DNA of 64,000 bases. Source: Methylobacterium sp. Leaf108. GTDB lineage: Bacteria; Pseudomonadota; Alphaproteobacteria; Rhizobiales; Beijerinckiaceae. The notes under the pieces are model-generated. The model did no database searches. It was not told the DNA's origin and saw only the letters and a program-made list of their open reading frames with translations. Of this stretch, positions 55,624-64,000 are shown one piece after another. The first letter of the stretch is position 1; every line of letters begins with the position of its first letter. The position numbers and the translations under genes were made by a program. The stretch is taken from assembly GCF_001423265.1 (NCBI RefSeq), contig NZ_LMND01000001.1, forward strand, positions 374,128-438,127, in the 5' to 3' direction.

Positions 55624-58040
55624 AATTCACCCTCTCCTGGCTGAAGGATCACCTCGACACCGGGGCTTCCCTCGACACGATCGCGCAGACGCTCACGCGG
55701 ATCGGGCTCGAGGTGGAGGGCGTCGAGGACAAGGCCGCCGCCTTGAAGCCCTATGTGGTCGCGCGCATCCTCTCCGCCGAGCAGCACCCCAACGCCGATC
55801 GCCTGCGGGTCTGCAGCGTCGATGCCGGCGACGGCGCGCCGGTGCAGGTGGTCTGCGGCGCGCCCAACGCCCGGGCCGGGCTGGTCTCGGTGTTCGCGCC
55901 ACCCGGCACCTACGTGCCGGGCAAGGACATCACCCTGGCGGTGGGCACCATCCGCGGCGTCGAGAGCCGGGGCATGCTGTGCTCGGGCGCGGAACTCGGG
56001 CTCGGCGACGACCACGACGGCATCATGGAGCTGCCCGACGACGCGCCGGTGGGCCGGCCCTATGCCCTCTACGCCGGGCTCGACGATCCCGTCATCGAGA
56101 TCAACCTGACGCCCAACCGACCCGATTGCACCGCGGTCTCCGGTATCGCGCGCGATCTGGCCGCCACCGGCCTCGGCAGCCTCACGCGCGAGCCGTCGAA
56201 GCCGGTGCGTGGCGAGGGCGCCTGCACGGTGCCGGTCACGCTCGCCTTCGCCCCCGAGGATCGCGGGCTCTGCCCCCTGTTCGCCGTGCGCCTGGTGCGC
56301 GGGGTCTCCAACGGCCCCTCGCCCGACTGGATGCAGGCGCGGCTGCGCGCCATCGGCCTGCGGCCGATCAATGCGCTCGTCGACATCACCAACTACCTCA
56401 CCTTCGACCGCGGCCGGCCGCTGCACGTCTTCGATGCCGCCAAGGTCCAGGGCGGACTCGAGGTCCGCCTGGCCCGCGAGGGCGAGGAGTTGAAGGCGCT
56501 GGACGGCAAGACCTACCGGCTCGAGCCGGAGATGGTGATCATCGCCGATGCCGCCGGCCCCGAATCGATCGGTGGCATCATCGGCGGCGAGGCCACCGGC
56601 TGCGATGCCGGCACCGTCGACGTGCTCGTCGAGGCGGCCCTGTGGGACCCCGTCAACATCGCCCGGACCGGGCGCCGGCTCGGCATCGTCACCGACGCGC
56701 GCTACCGCTTCGAGCGCGGGGTCGATCCCGCCTTCGCCCTGCCCGGCCTCGACCTCGCCACCCGCATGATCCTCGACCTGTGCGGCGGCACCGCCGGCGA
56801 GGCGCTGGTCTTCGGCGAGCCGCCCGAGACCGACCAGATCATCGACTTCCCCTGGTCCGAGACCCGGCGCCTGGCGGGGATGGAACTGTCGCGCGCCGAG
56901 ATGAAGGTGACCCTGGAGACCCTGGGTTTCCACGTCTCCGGCAGCGGCGACCGCGTCAAGGTCCTGCCGCCGTCCTGGCGCCCGGACATCGGCGGCAAGG
57001 CCGACCTCGTGGAGGAGATCATCCGCATCGCCGGCCTCGACCAGATCGAGGCCAAGCCCCTGCCGCGCGCGCCCAGCGTCGGCAAGCCCGCGCTCACGGT
57101 GCTGCAGCGGCGCACCCGCCACGCCAAGCGGGCCCTGGCGGGCCGCGGCCTCGTGGAGGCGGTGACGTGGTCCTTCATCGGCCACGACGACGCGGTGCTG
57201 TTCGGCGGCGGCGGGGCCGATCTGGCCCTGGCCAACCCGATCGCGGCCGATCTCTCGGACATGCGCCCGAGCCTGGTGCCGGGGCTCGCCCGCGCCGCCC
57301 AGCGCAACGCCGACCGCGGCAACGGCGACGTCGCCCTGTTCGAGGTCGGCCAATGCTTCGCCAGCGACCAGCCCGAGGGACAGACGATGCGGGCGGCGGC
57401 GCTACGACGCGGCACCGCCGGGCACGCGGGCGCCGGCCGCCATTGGGACGGGGCCGCAAAGGCCGTCGACGCCTTCGACGCCAAGGCCGACGCCATGGCG
57501 CTGCTGGCCAGCCTCGGCGTGCCGGTGGGCGGCCTGCAGGTGGTGACCGGCGGCCCGTCCTGGCTTCATCCCGGCCGCTGCGGCACGCTGCAGTTCGGGC
57601 CCAAGATCGTGGTCGGACATTTCGGCGAGCTGCATCCGCGCGCCATGAAGGCCCTCGACCTCAAGGGACAGGTGGTCGCCTTCGAGATCGTGCTCGATGC
57701 GGTGCCGCTGCCGAAGTATCGTCCGACCAAGGTCAAGCCGGCCCTGGCCCTGTCCGACTTCCAGCCGATCTCGCGCGACTTCGCCTTCGTGGTGGGCCGC
57801 GACGTGGCGGCCGGCGACATCGTCAAGGCGGCGCAGGGGGCCGAGCGCAAGCTCATCACCGGGATCGACGTGTTCGACCTCTACGAGGGTGTCGGCATTC
57901 CGGAGGGCGCCAAGTCCGTCGCCATCGCGGTGCGCCTGCAGCCCTCGGAGCGGACGCTGACCGATGCCGAGATCGAGGCGGTGAGTGGCCGCATCGTGGC
58001 GGAGGTCGCCCGCAAGACCGGCGCGACGCTCCGGTCGTGA
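55620..58040 (+). CDS. pheT: Phenylalanyl-tRNA synthetase beta subunit
   Basis: A full-length 806-residue beta subunit. The order is an N-terminal EMAP/tRNA-binding domain (about 40-150; [23 protein letters not shown]), a B3/B4 editing region with [21 protein letters not shown], then B5 and the catalytic-like core ([21 protein letters not shown]). The C-terminal anticodon-binding domain begins near 715 ([12 protein letters not shown]). No disruption is seen. The ATG overlaps the HEPN stop by four bases, so PheT synthesis may depend on translation of the inserted module. Confidence 0.97.
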   Translation: MKFTLSWLKDHLDTGASLDTIAQTLTRIGLEVEGVEDKAAALKPYVVARILSAEQHPNADRLRVCSVDAGDGAPVQVVCGAPNARAGLVSVFAPPGTYVPGKDITLAVGTIRGVESRGMLCSGAELGLGDDHDGIMELPDDAPVGRPYALYAGLDDPVIEINLTPNRPDCTAVSGIARDLAATGLGSLTREPSKPVRGEGACTVPVTLAFAPEDRGLCPLFAVRLVRGVSNGPSPDWMQARLRAIGLRPINALVDITNYLTFDRGRPLHVFDAAKVQGGLEVRLAREGEELKALDGKTYRLEPEMVIIADAAGPESIGGIIGGEATGCDAGTVDVLVEAALWDPVNIARTGRRLGIVTDARYRFERGVDPAFALPGLDLATRMILDLCGGTAGEALVFGEPPETDQIIDFPWSETRRLAGMELSRAEMKVTLETLGFHVSGSGDRVKVLPPSWRPDIGGKADLVEEIIRIAGLDQIEAKPLPRAPSVGKPALTVLQRRTRHAKRALAGRGLVEAVTWSFIGHDDAVLFGGGGADLALANPIAADLSDMRPSLVPGLARAAQRNADRGNGDVALFEVGQCFASDQPEGQTMRAAALRRGTAGHAGAGRHWDGAAKAVDAFDAKADAMALLASLGVPVGGLQVVTGGPSWLHPGRCGTLQFGPKIVVGHFGELHPRAMKALDLKGQVVAFEIVLDAVPLPKYRPTKVKPALALSDFQPISRDFAFVVGRDVAAGDIVKAAQGAERKLITGIDVFDLYEGVGIPEGAKSVAIAVRLQPSERTLTDAEIEAVSGRIVAEVARKTGATLRS

Positions 58041-58054
58041 CAGGCGAGGTGAGC

Positions 58055-58897
58055 ATGGTCGATCCGATCCTCGTCGCCGACCTGTCGGCGGAGAACCACC
58101 TGCCGGCGGGCGCCCTGCGACGGGCCCTGAAGGCGCCCGCGAGCATCGCCGAACCGGTGCTCGCCGTCCTCGATGCGGCCGCCTCGGAGGCGGAGCTGAT
58201 CGAGGAGGACGTGAACCTCCTGTTCTGGGGTGTCCACGTGCTCGCCGCCGCCCGCGACAGCCGGGCCTACGCCCCGCTGATGCGCCTGCTGCGCCAGGAC
58301 GGCGACAGCCTGGAAGCCATCCTCGGCGATGCCCTCACCACGACGCTCGCCAAGGTGGTGGTGAGCGTCTTCGACGGCGACGTCGCCCCGATGCACCGCC
58401 TGATTCTGGACAGCACCACCGACGAGTTCGTGCGCTACGAGCTCCTCACGGCCCTGGTCTTTCTCACCCACGCGGGCCGGATCGACCGCGCGCAGACCCA
58501 CGACCTGCTGGTGCGGTTCGACGACAAGCGGGTCTCGGTGGAGGCCGAGATCGGCTGGACGGGGTGGGAGGAGGCGATCGCCCTGCTCGGCTTTGCCGAC
58601 CTCGCGCCCCGCGTCGAGGCCGCACGCAAGGACGGCCGCATCACCGACGAGATCAGCGACCTGCCGTGGTTCAGGACGACCCTGCGCCAGGCACTGGCCA
58701 AACCCGACGACCCGAGCCGCTTCGACCCGCGCCGCTACGGCCCCCTCGACGATCCCATCGCCGAGCTCGCCTGGACGGCCGAGGATGCCGGCCAGCCCCT
58801 GCGCAACCCGCTGAAGGACGTCGGCCGCAACGATCCCTGCCCCTGCGGCAGCGGCAAGAAGTTCAAGAAATGCTGTCTGGGCGCCACGCCGGCCTAG
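58055..58897 (+). CDS. DUF1186 protein with C-terminal SEC-C zinc motif
   Basis: A 280-residue protein, mostly helical, resembling DUF1186 (NLLFWGVHVLAAARDSRAYAPLMRLLR and the TTDEFVRYELLTALVFL region). It ends in a SEC-C zinc knuckle, NDPCPCGSGKKFKKCC, as at the tail of SecA. SEC-C motifs bind zinc and often contact partners, but this protein's role is unknown. ATG 58055 with GAGGTGAG upstream is chosen; GTG 58037 would overlap the pheT stop by four bases. It is likely in the pheT transcript. Confidence 0.88.
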   Translation: MVDPILVADLSAENHLPAGALRRALKAPASIAEPVLAVLDAAASEAELIEEDVNLLFWGVHVLAAARDSRAYAPLMRLLRQDGDSLEAILGDALTTTLAKVVVSVFDGDVAPMHRLILDSTTDEFVRYELLTALVFLTHAGRIDRAQTHDLLVRFDDKRVSVEAEIGWTGWEEAIALLGFADLAPRVEAARKDGRITDEISDLPWFRTTLRQALAKPDDPSRFDPRRYGPLDDPIAELAWTAEDAGQPLRNPLKDVGRNDPCPCGSGKKFKKCCLGATPA

Positions 58898-58904
58898 CCT
58901 CGCG

Positions 58905-60218
58905 TCAGGCTCGGGCACCCGCCAGGGCCGCCGCGACCGCGTCCATCGGCGGGCGGGCCGCCGGATCGGGCTGGGTGCAGGCCCGCTCCAGGTCGCGAAG
59001 GCCCGGCGGATCGCCCGCACAACGGTCGAGCAGCTCGCCGAGCAGCAGGCCGTAGGCCCTCACGTCGAAGGCCGTCCACGGATGGTCTCCGACATCTGGC
59101 GGTAGCAGGCCGGCCGCCCCGAAATCGCCGAGCACCGCCCGGCCGGCAGCGCCGTCCCACAGGACGTTGTGGGCGTAGAGATCCCCGTGCACGAGGCCCC
59201 GGGCATGGAGATGCGCCGCCCCCGCGGCGACGCCGGCGGCGATCGCGACGGCGACGTCGGGCTCGAGGCGAAGGGCCGGGTCGTAGACGTCGCGGCTGCA
59301 GCTCTCCAGGCTCGGCGGTCCGGCCAGGACCCGCCAGTGAGCCGGCAAAAGAGGCATCAGCAGGCCGTGGCGTCCCTCCGCGCGATCGCACGTCCGACCG
59401 AGCGCGCCGGTGAGGTTGGGATGCGCGCCAGCCCGGAGGCAGGCCGCCATCTCGCGCTCCGGCAGCCCGTCGCTGGTGATCGCCCCCTTGAACAGCTTGA
59501 GCGCCACCGCGGTCGCCGGCCCTGTCCCGTCTTCGCGCCAATCGGCGCGGTGGATCCATCCCGATGCACCTTCGCCCAGACGCTCGCCGAGGGCGAGCTC
59601 GTCCCAGGGCACCTCGCGGACGAGGCCTGGCATCGACCCCACATCGAATGAATTGCCGGCAAACGAGAGCCAGGCCAGGCGTGGAAGGGTGTCGATCCAG
59701 GCGGGCAGTCGATCGAAGCGGTTGGCCGACAGGCGCAGCAGTTCGAGGTTCGAGGCTCCGGCCAGCGTGTCCGGCAGGGCCGATAGGCGGTTGCCGGCCA
59801 GCATCAGCTTCCGCAGGAGCGGCCGCTGCCCGATGGCGGCGGGAAGCGTCTCGATCCGGTTGTCGGTGAGGGTCAGCCAGCGCAGCAGCGGCGGCAGGGC
59901 CTCGCCCGGCACCTCGCGCAGGCCCGTGCCGCGAAAGCCGACCTGGCTCAGCGCCGGACAATCCCCGAGCACCGGCGGCAATCGTGAAAAACGGGTGCCC
60001 GAGCAGAACAGCACGCGCAACCGCGTCAGGCGGCCGAGATCGTCGGGCAGCCGGTCGAGGGGACCGTTGCCGAGATCCAGGATCTCGAGGGTCTCGGCGA
60101 GCCCAAGGATCTCGCGGGGGAATTCCGCCCCGCCCGGCAGCCGCAGTTCGCGGGTGCCGGCGAGGTCGCCCCGGCGCAGGGCCGCGAGCCGCGCGAGGGT
60201 GGGATCGGGACCCGTCAC
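58905..60218 (-). CDS. Leucine-rich-repeat protein kinase
   Basis: A 437-residue protein joining an LRR array to a eukaryotic-type kinase. About seven LRRs (20-190; for example LRKLMLAGNRLSALPDTLAG) precede a kinase domain (about 205-437). The kinase has LGEGASG (glycine loop), VALKLFKG (Lys), HGDLYAHNVLWDG (catalytic Asp and Asn) and LGDFGAAGLL (DFG), so the key residues are present. It may phosphorylate a protein bound through the LRRs. The GTG at 60218 overlaps the moeB stop by four bases, so it is co-translated with moeB. No membrane segment is seen. Confidence 0.9.
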   Translation of the reverse strand: MTGPDPTLARLAALRRGDLAGTRELRLPGGAEFPREILGLAETLEILDLGNGPLDRLPDDLGRLTRLRVLFCSGTRFSRLPPVLGDCPALSQVGFRGTGLREVPGEALPPLLRWLTLTDNRIETLPAAIGQRPLLRKLMLAGNRLSALPDTLAGASNLELLRLSANRFDRLPAWIDTLPRLAWLSFAGNSFDVGSMPGLVREVPWDELALGERLGEGASGWIHRADWREDGTGPATAVALKLFKGAITSDGLPEREMAACLRAGAHPNLTGALGRTCDRAEGRHGLLMPLLPAHWRVLAGPPSLESCSRDVYDPALRLEPDVAVAIAAGVAAGAAHLHARGLVHGDLYAHNVLWDGAAGRAVLGDFGAAGLLPPDVGDHPWTAFDVRAYGLLLGELLDRCAGDPPGLRDLERACTQPDPAARPPMDAVAAALAGARA

Positions 60219-60991
60219 GGGCCCGTGCCGGAGAGCGGGTTCGCCTCGTCCCAAGCGTAGCTCAGGGTCTCGAACCGCATCGCGGCGGCATCGACCATCA
60301 GCAGGCGACCGACCAGGGACTCGCCGAACCCGGTCACCGCGCGGATCACCTCCATCGCCATCAGCGAACCCATCACCCCGGCGAGCGCCCCGAGCACGCC
60401 GGCCTCGGCGCAGGGCAGGACGCTGCCGGGCGGCGGCGGGTTCGGGAACAGGCAGCGATAGGTCGGGTTCGGCCGTCCGTCAGGACCGGTCTCGTGGGCG
60501 CGGATCGTGGTCAGGGTTCCGTCGAACCGGCCCAGCGCCGCCGTCACCAGGGGGCGCCGGGCATGGAAACAGGCGTCGGAGACGGCGTAGCGCGTGGCGA
60601 AATTGTCCGAGCCGTCGGCGACGACGTCGTAGCGGGCGATGAGATCGGCGGCGGTCTCCTCGCTCAGGCGGATCGGATGCGCCTCCACGACCACATGCGG
60701 GTTGAGCCGGGCGACGGCGTCGGCCGCGCTCTCCACCTTCGGGCGCCCGAGATCGGGGGTGCCGTGGATCACCTGCCGCTGCAGGTTGGACAGCGAGACC
60801 GTGTCGTCGTCGACGATGCCGATGGTGCCGACTCCGGCCGCGGCGAGATACTGGATCAGCGGCGCCCCGAGCCCGCCCGCGCCGACCACGAGCACGCGGG
60901 CCGCCTTGAGCCGCCCCTGGCCCGGCCCACCGACCTCGCGCAGGACGAGGTGGCGGGCATAGCGTTCGATTTCGTCGCCGGAGAGAGCCAT
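60215..60991 (-). CDS. moeB: MoeB/ThiF-type adenylyltransferase
   Basis: A 258-residue E1-like enzyme that adenylates the C-terminus of a sulfur carrier such as MoaD or ThiS. The nucleotide loop is VLVVGAGGLGAP (33-44), followed by VDDDTVSLSNLQRQ, GRPKVESA, and VVADGSDNFATRY. The catalytic-type cysteine region is NPTYRCLFPNPPPPGS with PCAEAGVLGALAG. No rhodanese domain is attached, and only one zinc-type cysteine pair fragment is evident. ATG 60991 starts MALSGDEIERYARHLVL, the family standard. Confidence 0.92.
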   Translation of the reverse strand: MALSGDEIERYARHLVLREVGGPGQGRLKAARVLVVGAGGLGAPLIQYLAAAGVGTIGIVDDDTVSLSNLQRQVIHGTPDLGRPKVESAADAVARLNPHVVVEAHPIRLSEETAADLIARYDVVADGSDNFATRYAVSDACFHARRPLVTAALGRFDGTLTTIRAHETGPDGRPNPTYRCLFPNPPPPGSVLPCAEAGVLGALAGVMGSLMAMEVIRAVTGFGESLVGRLLMVDAAAMRFETLSYAWDEANPLSGTGP

Positions 60992-61092
60992 GGATGCCCG
61001 CTTAAACGCTGGCGGGCGTCGCCGGAAGACATGGGTTTGCCGGATACCCGGGTCACGCTATGCCCGGGGCACCACTCGAAGGGCCGTTTCCC

Positions 61093-62280
61093 GTGCTTGA
61101 CCCGATCATCGCCCCCTCTCCCCTCGCCCTCGCCCAGGCCCTGATCCGCTGCCCGTCCGTGACGCCTGCGGAGGGCGGCGCCCTCGGCCATCTCGCGACG
61201 GTCCTGGGTGCGGCGGGTTTTCACGTGGAACGTCCGGTGTTCTCCGAGCCGGGCACGCCGGACATCGAGAACCTCTACGCCCGCTTCGGCAGTGGCCGCC
61301 CGTACCTGCTGTTTGCCGGCCATACCGACGTGGTCCCGACCGGCGACGTCGCGGCCTGGCGCCACGGGCCCTTCGCGGGCATGGTCGAGGACGGGCTGCT
61401 CTACGGGCGCGGCGCCGTCGACATGAAGGGCGGCATCGCCTGCATGGTGGCCGCCGCCCTCGCCCACCTCGCCGCCCATGGCGAGGCCTTCACCGGCTCC
61501 ATCGGCTTCCTCATCACCGGCGACGAGGAGGGGCCGGCGGTAAACGGCACCGTCAAGCTCCTCGACTGGGCGCGGGCGCGCGGCGAGCGGTTCGACCATT
61601 GCCTGCTCGGCGAGCCGACCAACCCGGGCCGGCTGGGCGAGATGATCAAGATCGGGCGGCGCGGCTCGCTCACCGGCCACCTCAAGGTGCACGGCCGCCA
61701 GGGCCACGTCGCCTATCCGCACAAGGCGGAGAACCCGATCCCCGGCCTGTTGCGCCTCGCCTCGGCGCTGCTGGCCGCGCCCCTCGACGGCGGCACCGCG
61801 CATTTCGATGCCTCGAACCTCGCATGGACGACGCTCGACGTCGGCAACCCGGCCACCAACGTGATCCCGGCCGAGGCTCGCGCGACCTTCAACGTGCGCT
61901 TCAACGACCTCTGGACCGCGCAGACCCTGGGTGCCGAGATCCGCCATCGGCTCGACGCGGCGGCGGGGAGCGAGGTGCGCTTCACCCTCGACCTGCTGCC
62001 GTCGAACTCACCGGCGTTCCTGACGACGCCCGATGCCTTCACGACACTGGTCTGCGCCGCCATCGAGGCCGAGACCGGCCTCGTGCCGGCGCTCTCCACC
62101 ACCGGCGGCACCTCGGACGCCCGCTTCATCAAGGACGCCTGCCCGGTGATCGAGTTCGGCCTCGTCGGCGAGACCATGCACCGCACCGACGAATGCGTGG
62201 CGGTGGCGGATCTGGAGAGGCTGACGGCGATCTACGGCCGGGTCCTGACCGCCTATTTCGGTGCGGCGTCCTCGTCGTAA
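61093..62280 (+). CDS. dapE: Succinyl-diaminopimelate desuccinylase
   Basis: DapE releases succinate from N-succinyl-LL-diaminopimelate in lysine and peptidoglycan synthesis. The M20 metallopeptidase motifs are [14 protein letters not shown] (zinc His and Asp), [25 protein letters not shown] (catalytic Glu) and [12 protein letters not shown] near the C-terminus. GTG 61093 has AAGGG nine bases upstream and places LIRCPSVTP at the usual distance; ATG 61060 would add 11 residues without a ribosome site. Its last 28 bases overlap the convergent truA 3' end. Confidence 0.94.
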   Translation: MLDPIIAPSPLALAQALIRCPSVTPAEGGALGHLATVLGAAGFHVERPVFSEPGTPDIENLYARFGSGRPYLLFAGHTDVVPTGDVAAWRHGPFAGMVEDGLLYGRGAVDMKGGIACMVAAALAHLAAHGEAFTGSIGFLITGDEEGPAVNGTVKLLDWARARGERFDHCLLGEPTNPGRLGEMIKIGRRGSLTGHLKVHGRQGHVAYPHKAENPIPGLLRLASALLAAPLDGGTAHFDASNLAWTTLDVGNPATNVIPAEARATFNVRFNDLWTAQTLGAEIRHRLDAAAGSEVRFTLDLLPSNSPAFLTTPDAFTTLVCAAIEAETGLVPALSTTGGTSDARFIKDACPVIEFGLVGETMHRTDECVAVADLERLTAIYGRVLTAYFGAASSS

Positions 62281-63023
62281 TCCACCCCCACGAACGTCAG
62301 CCCCTGGGCCGGGGCCATCGGCCCGCATCGGCTGCGGTCGCGGCCGGCCAGGATGGCGGCCACGTCGGCCGGGCTGAACCGGCCGCAGCCGGCCATCATC
62401 AGGGTGCCGGTCATGGCGCGGACCTGGTGGTGCAGGAACGAGCGGGCCGCGGTGGTGATGACGATCTCCTCGAACAGGCCCATCGTCGTCACCGCCACGT
62501 CGAGGCGTTCGAGGGTGCGCACCGGGCTCTTGGCCTGGCATTCGGCGGCGCGAAAGGCAGTGAAGTCGTGGCGGCCCAGGAGCGTCTGCGCGGCCTCGTG
62601 CATCGGCCCGGCATCGAGTTTCCAGGGCACGTGCCAGACGTGGGCGCGGGTGAGGGCCGCCGGGCTGCGCCGGTTGAGGATGCGGTAGCGATAGTGCCGG
62701 CGGATCGCCGAATGGCGGGCGTCGAAGCTCTCGGGCACGACCTGCGCACTCACCACCGCGACGGGATGCGGCCGCAGGTGGGCGTTGAGGGCGTCGCGCA
62801 CGGTGTCGGTGCGCCAGGCCTTCGTCAGGTCGAGGTGGGCGACCTGATGGATGGCATGGACGCCGGCATCGGTGCGCCCGGCGCAGGTGAGGCGTGACGC
62901 CTCCCCCGAGAACCGCGTCACCGCCGCCTCGATCGTGCCCTGGACGGTGCGGTCCTCGGCCTGGCGCTGCCAGCCGCAGAACGGGGCGCCGTCGTATTCG
63001 ATCACGAGCTTGTAGCGCGGCAT
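62253..63023 (-). CDS. truA: tRNA pseudouridine(38-40) synthase
   Basis: TruA isomerises uridines 38-40 of the tRNA anticodon arm. The 256-residue product starts [20 protein letters not shown] and has the catalytic aspartate in [11 protein letters not shown], with [16 protein letters not shown] and the C-terminal [14 protein letters not shown] helix. All are standard. The ATG at 63023 follows fmt by 34 bases, as fmt-truA pairs are common. The 3' ends of truA and dapE overlap by 28 bases, so the two transcripts read into each other. Confidence 0.97.
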   Translation of the reverse strand: MPRYKLVIEYDGAPFCGWQRQAEDRTVQGTIEAAVTRFSGEASRLTCAGRTDAGVHAIHQVAHLDLTKAWRTDTVRDALNAHLRPHPVAVVSAQVVPESFDARHSAIRRHYRYRILNRRSPAALTRAHVWHVPWKLDAGPMHEAAQTLLGRHDFTAFRAAECQAKSPVRTLERLDVAVTTMGLFEEIVITTAARSFLHHQVRAMTGTLMMAGCGRFSPADVAAILAGRDRSRCGPMAPAQGLTFVGVDYDEDAAPK

Positions 63024-63057
63024 CAGCGACACGCCGCCGCGACGGCCGGGTGTCGGG

Positions 63058-63987
63058 TCACGGCAGCCGGAATCCGGGCGCCAGCCGGGCGCCGCCGACG
63101 AACTCGGGCCCGGTGGACACGCCGCCCTTGCCGGCGCGGCGCAGTTCCAGCAGCTCGACGGCACCCTCGCCGCAGGCGACGGTGCAGACCTCGTCGAGCA
63201 GGGTCCCCGGCGCCCCCGCCCCCGGCGCGACCCTGGCGCGCAGCACCTTCACCCGCTCCGGGCCCTTGCCGAGGTCGGCTTCGAAGAACGCGCCGGGGGC
63301 GGGCGACAGCCCGTTGATGTGATGGGCGACCTCCTCGGCCGGCAGGTCCCACCGGATGCGGCTCTCCGCATTGGTGATCTTGTGGGCGTAGACGACCCCG
63401 TCCTCGGCCTGTGGTGTCAGGGCGAGGCCGTCCCGGGCCAGGACCGCGAGCGCACGGGCCATCAGATCGGCGCCCGCCGGCATCAGGGCGTCGTGCAGGG
63501 CGCCGGCCGTCGTGCCCGGAGCGATGGGGATGCGGTGCTCCATCGCCACGGGGCCGGTGTCGAGGCCCGCCTCCATCCGCATCACGCCGACGCCGCTCTC
63601 GGCATCGCCCGCCATGATGGCCCGCTGGATCGGGGCGGCCCCGCGCCAGCGGGGCAGCAGGGAGGCATGCAGGTTGAGGCAGCCGTGGCGGGGAGCGTCG
63701 AGGATCGCCTGCGGCAGGATGATGCCGTAGGCCACCACCACACCGACGTCGGCGTCGTGGGCGCGGAAGGTCTCGGCCGCCTCCTCGCCGCGCAGGCTCG
63801 ACGGGGTCCGCACCGGCAATCCGAGGCGGTCGGCCAGCGCATGCACCGGCGAGGGGGTGAGGGCCATGCCGCGCCCGGCCTTGGCCGGCGCGCGGGTGTA
63901 GACGGCGACGACCGAGTGGCCGTCGGCCGCGAGCCGTTCGAGGGTCGCCGCGGCGAAGGCGGGAGTGCCCATGAAGACCAGTCTCAC
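63058..63987 (-). CDS. fmt: Methionyl-tRNA formyltransferase
   Basis: Fmt formylates Met-tRNA-fMet with 10-formyl-tetrahydrofolate for translation initiation. The 309-residue protein has MRLVFMGTPAFAAATLERL, the catalytic and folate site NLHASLLPRWRGAAPIQRAI, and DTGPVAMEHRIPI; the C-terminal domain binds tRNA. It starts at ATG 63987, 13 bases from the window edge. A def gene is often just upstream, but that lies outside this window. Confidence 0.97.
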   Translation of the reverse strand: MRLVFMGTPAFAAATLERLAADGHSVVAVYTRAPAKAGRGMALTPSPVHALADRLGLPVRTPSSLRGEEAAETFRAHDADVGVVVAYGIILPQAILDAPRHGCLNLHASLLPRWRGAAPIQRAIMAGDAESGVGVMRMEAGLDTGPVAMEHRIPIAPGTTAGALHDALMPAGADLMARALAVLARDGLALTPQAEDGVVYAHKITNAESRIRWDLPAEEVAHHINGLSPAPGAFFEADLGKGPERVKVLRARVAPGAGAPGTLLDEVCTVACGEGAVELLELRRAGKGGVSTGPEFVGGARLAPGFRLP

Positions 63988-64000
63988 GCGCGCTTCCCCT

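Overview
The window looks like chromosomal DNA of a GC-rich alphaproteobacterium, most likely a Methylobacterium/Methylorubrum relative. This is inferred from very high third-position GC, the petABC cytochrome bc1 order, a hisB-DUF2628-hisH-hisA-DUF29-hisF-hisE-coaA histidine cluster, and a tRNA-His with the alphaproteobacterial acceptor end (no G-1, U72, A73). No plasmid, phage or IS element is evident. Most long antisense reading frames are by-products of the GC bias.

Layout. 1-3461 (-): the N-terminal 1153 codons of a very large tandem-domain glycosyltransferase that runs off the left edge. 4050-9847: a RecD-like helicase, a small unknown gene, a hemF / racemase-like / trmL minus-strand group and an ABC exporter. 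9969-11969: a soluble three-PAS chemoreceptor ending in a PilZ domain. 12191-15023: petABC with a clear terminator. 15177-21466: mtnP, then the histidine cluster and coaA. 21482-24154: 2'-5' RNA ligase, a divergent CLC channel with CBS domains, and tRNA-His.

24402-33270 is the most unusual block. It holds an anchored NodB-type deacetylase facing a four-gene plus-strand group: a TIM-barrel hydrolase-like protein, a TPR/beta-barrel outer-membrane protein, a membrane-anchored HEAT-repeat protein and a processive GT2 glycosyltransferase. I read this as an exopolysaccharide synthesis and export system with mixed Pga- and Pel-like features. It is followed by signalling genes: a GAF-PAS-GGDEF-EAL protein, a membrane protein with a degenerate GGDEF domain, a hybrid histidine kinase and a single-domain response regulator.

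40868-42076 is a scar-like, partly AT-rich stretch with a truncated FG-GAP fragment. 42077-48674: FkbM methyltransferase, lytic transglycosylase-like protein, receiver protein, two transglutaminase-like proteins and aspartate ammonia-lyase. 48741-52418 (-): a GT4 glycosyltransferase and an amylo-alpha-1,6-glucosidase-like enzyme. 52793-58897: rpmI, rplT, pheS, pheT and a DUF1186/SEC-C gene. The pheS-pheT pair is split by a 19-bp tandem repeat and a two-gene HEPN module that overlaps pheT. 58905-63987: LRR-kinase, moeB, dapE, truA and fmt.
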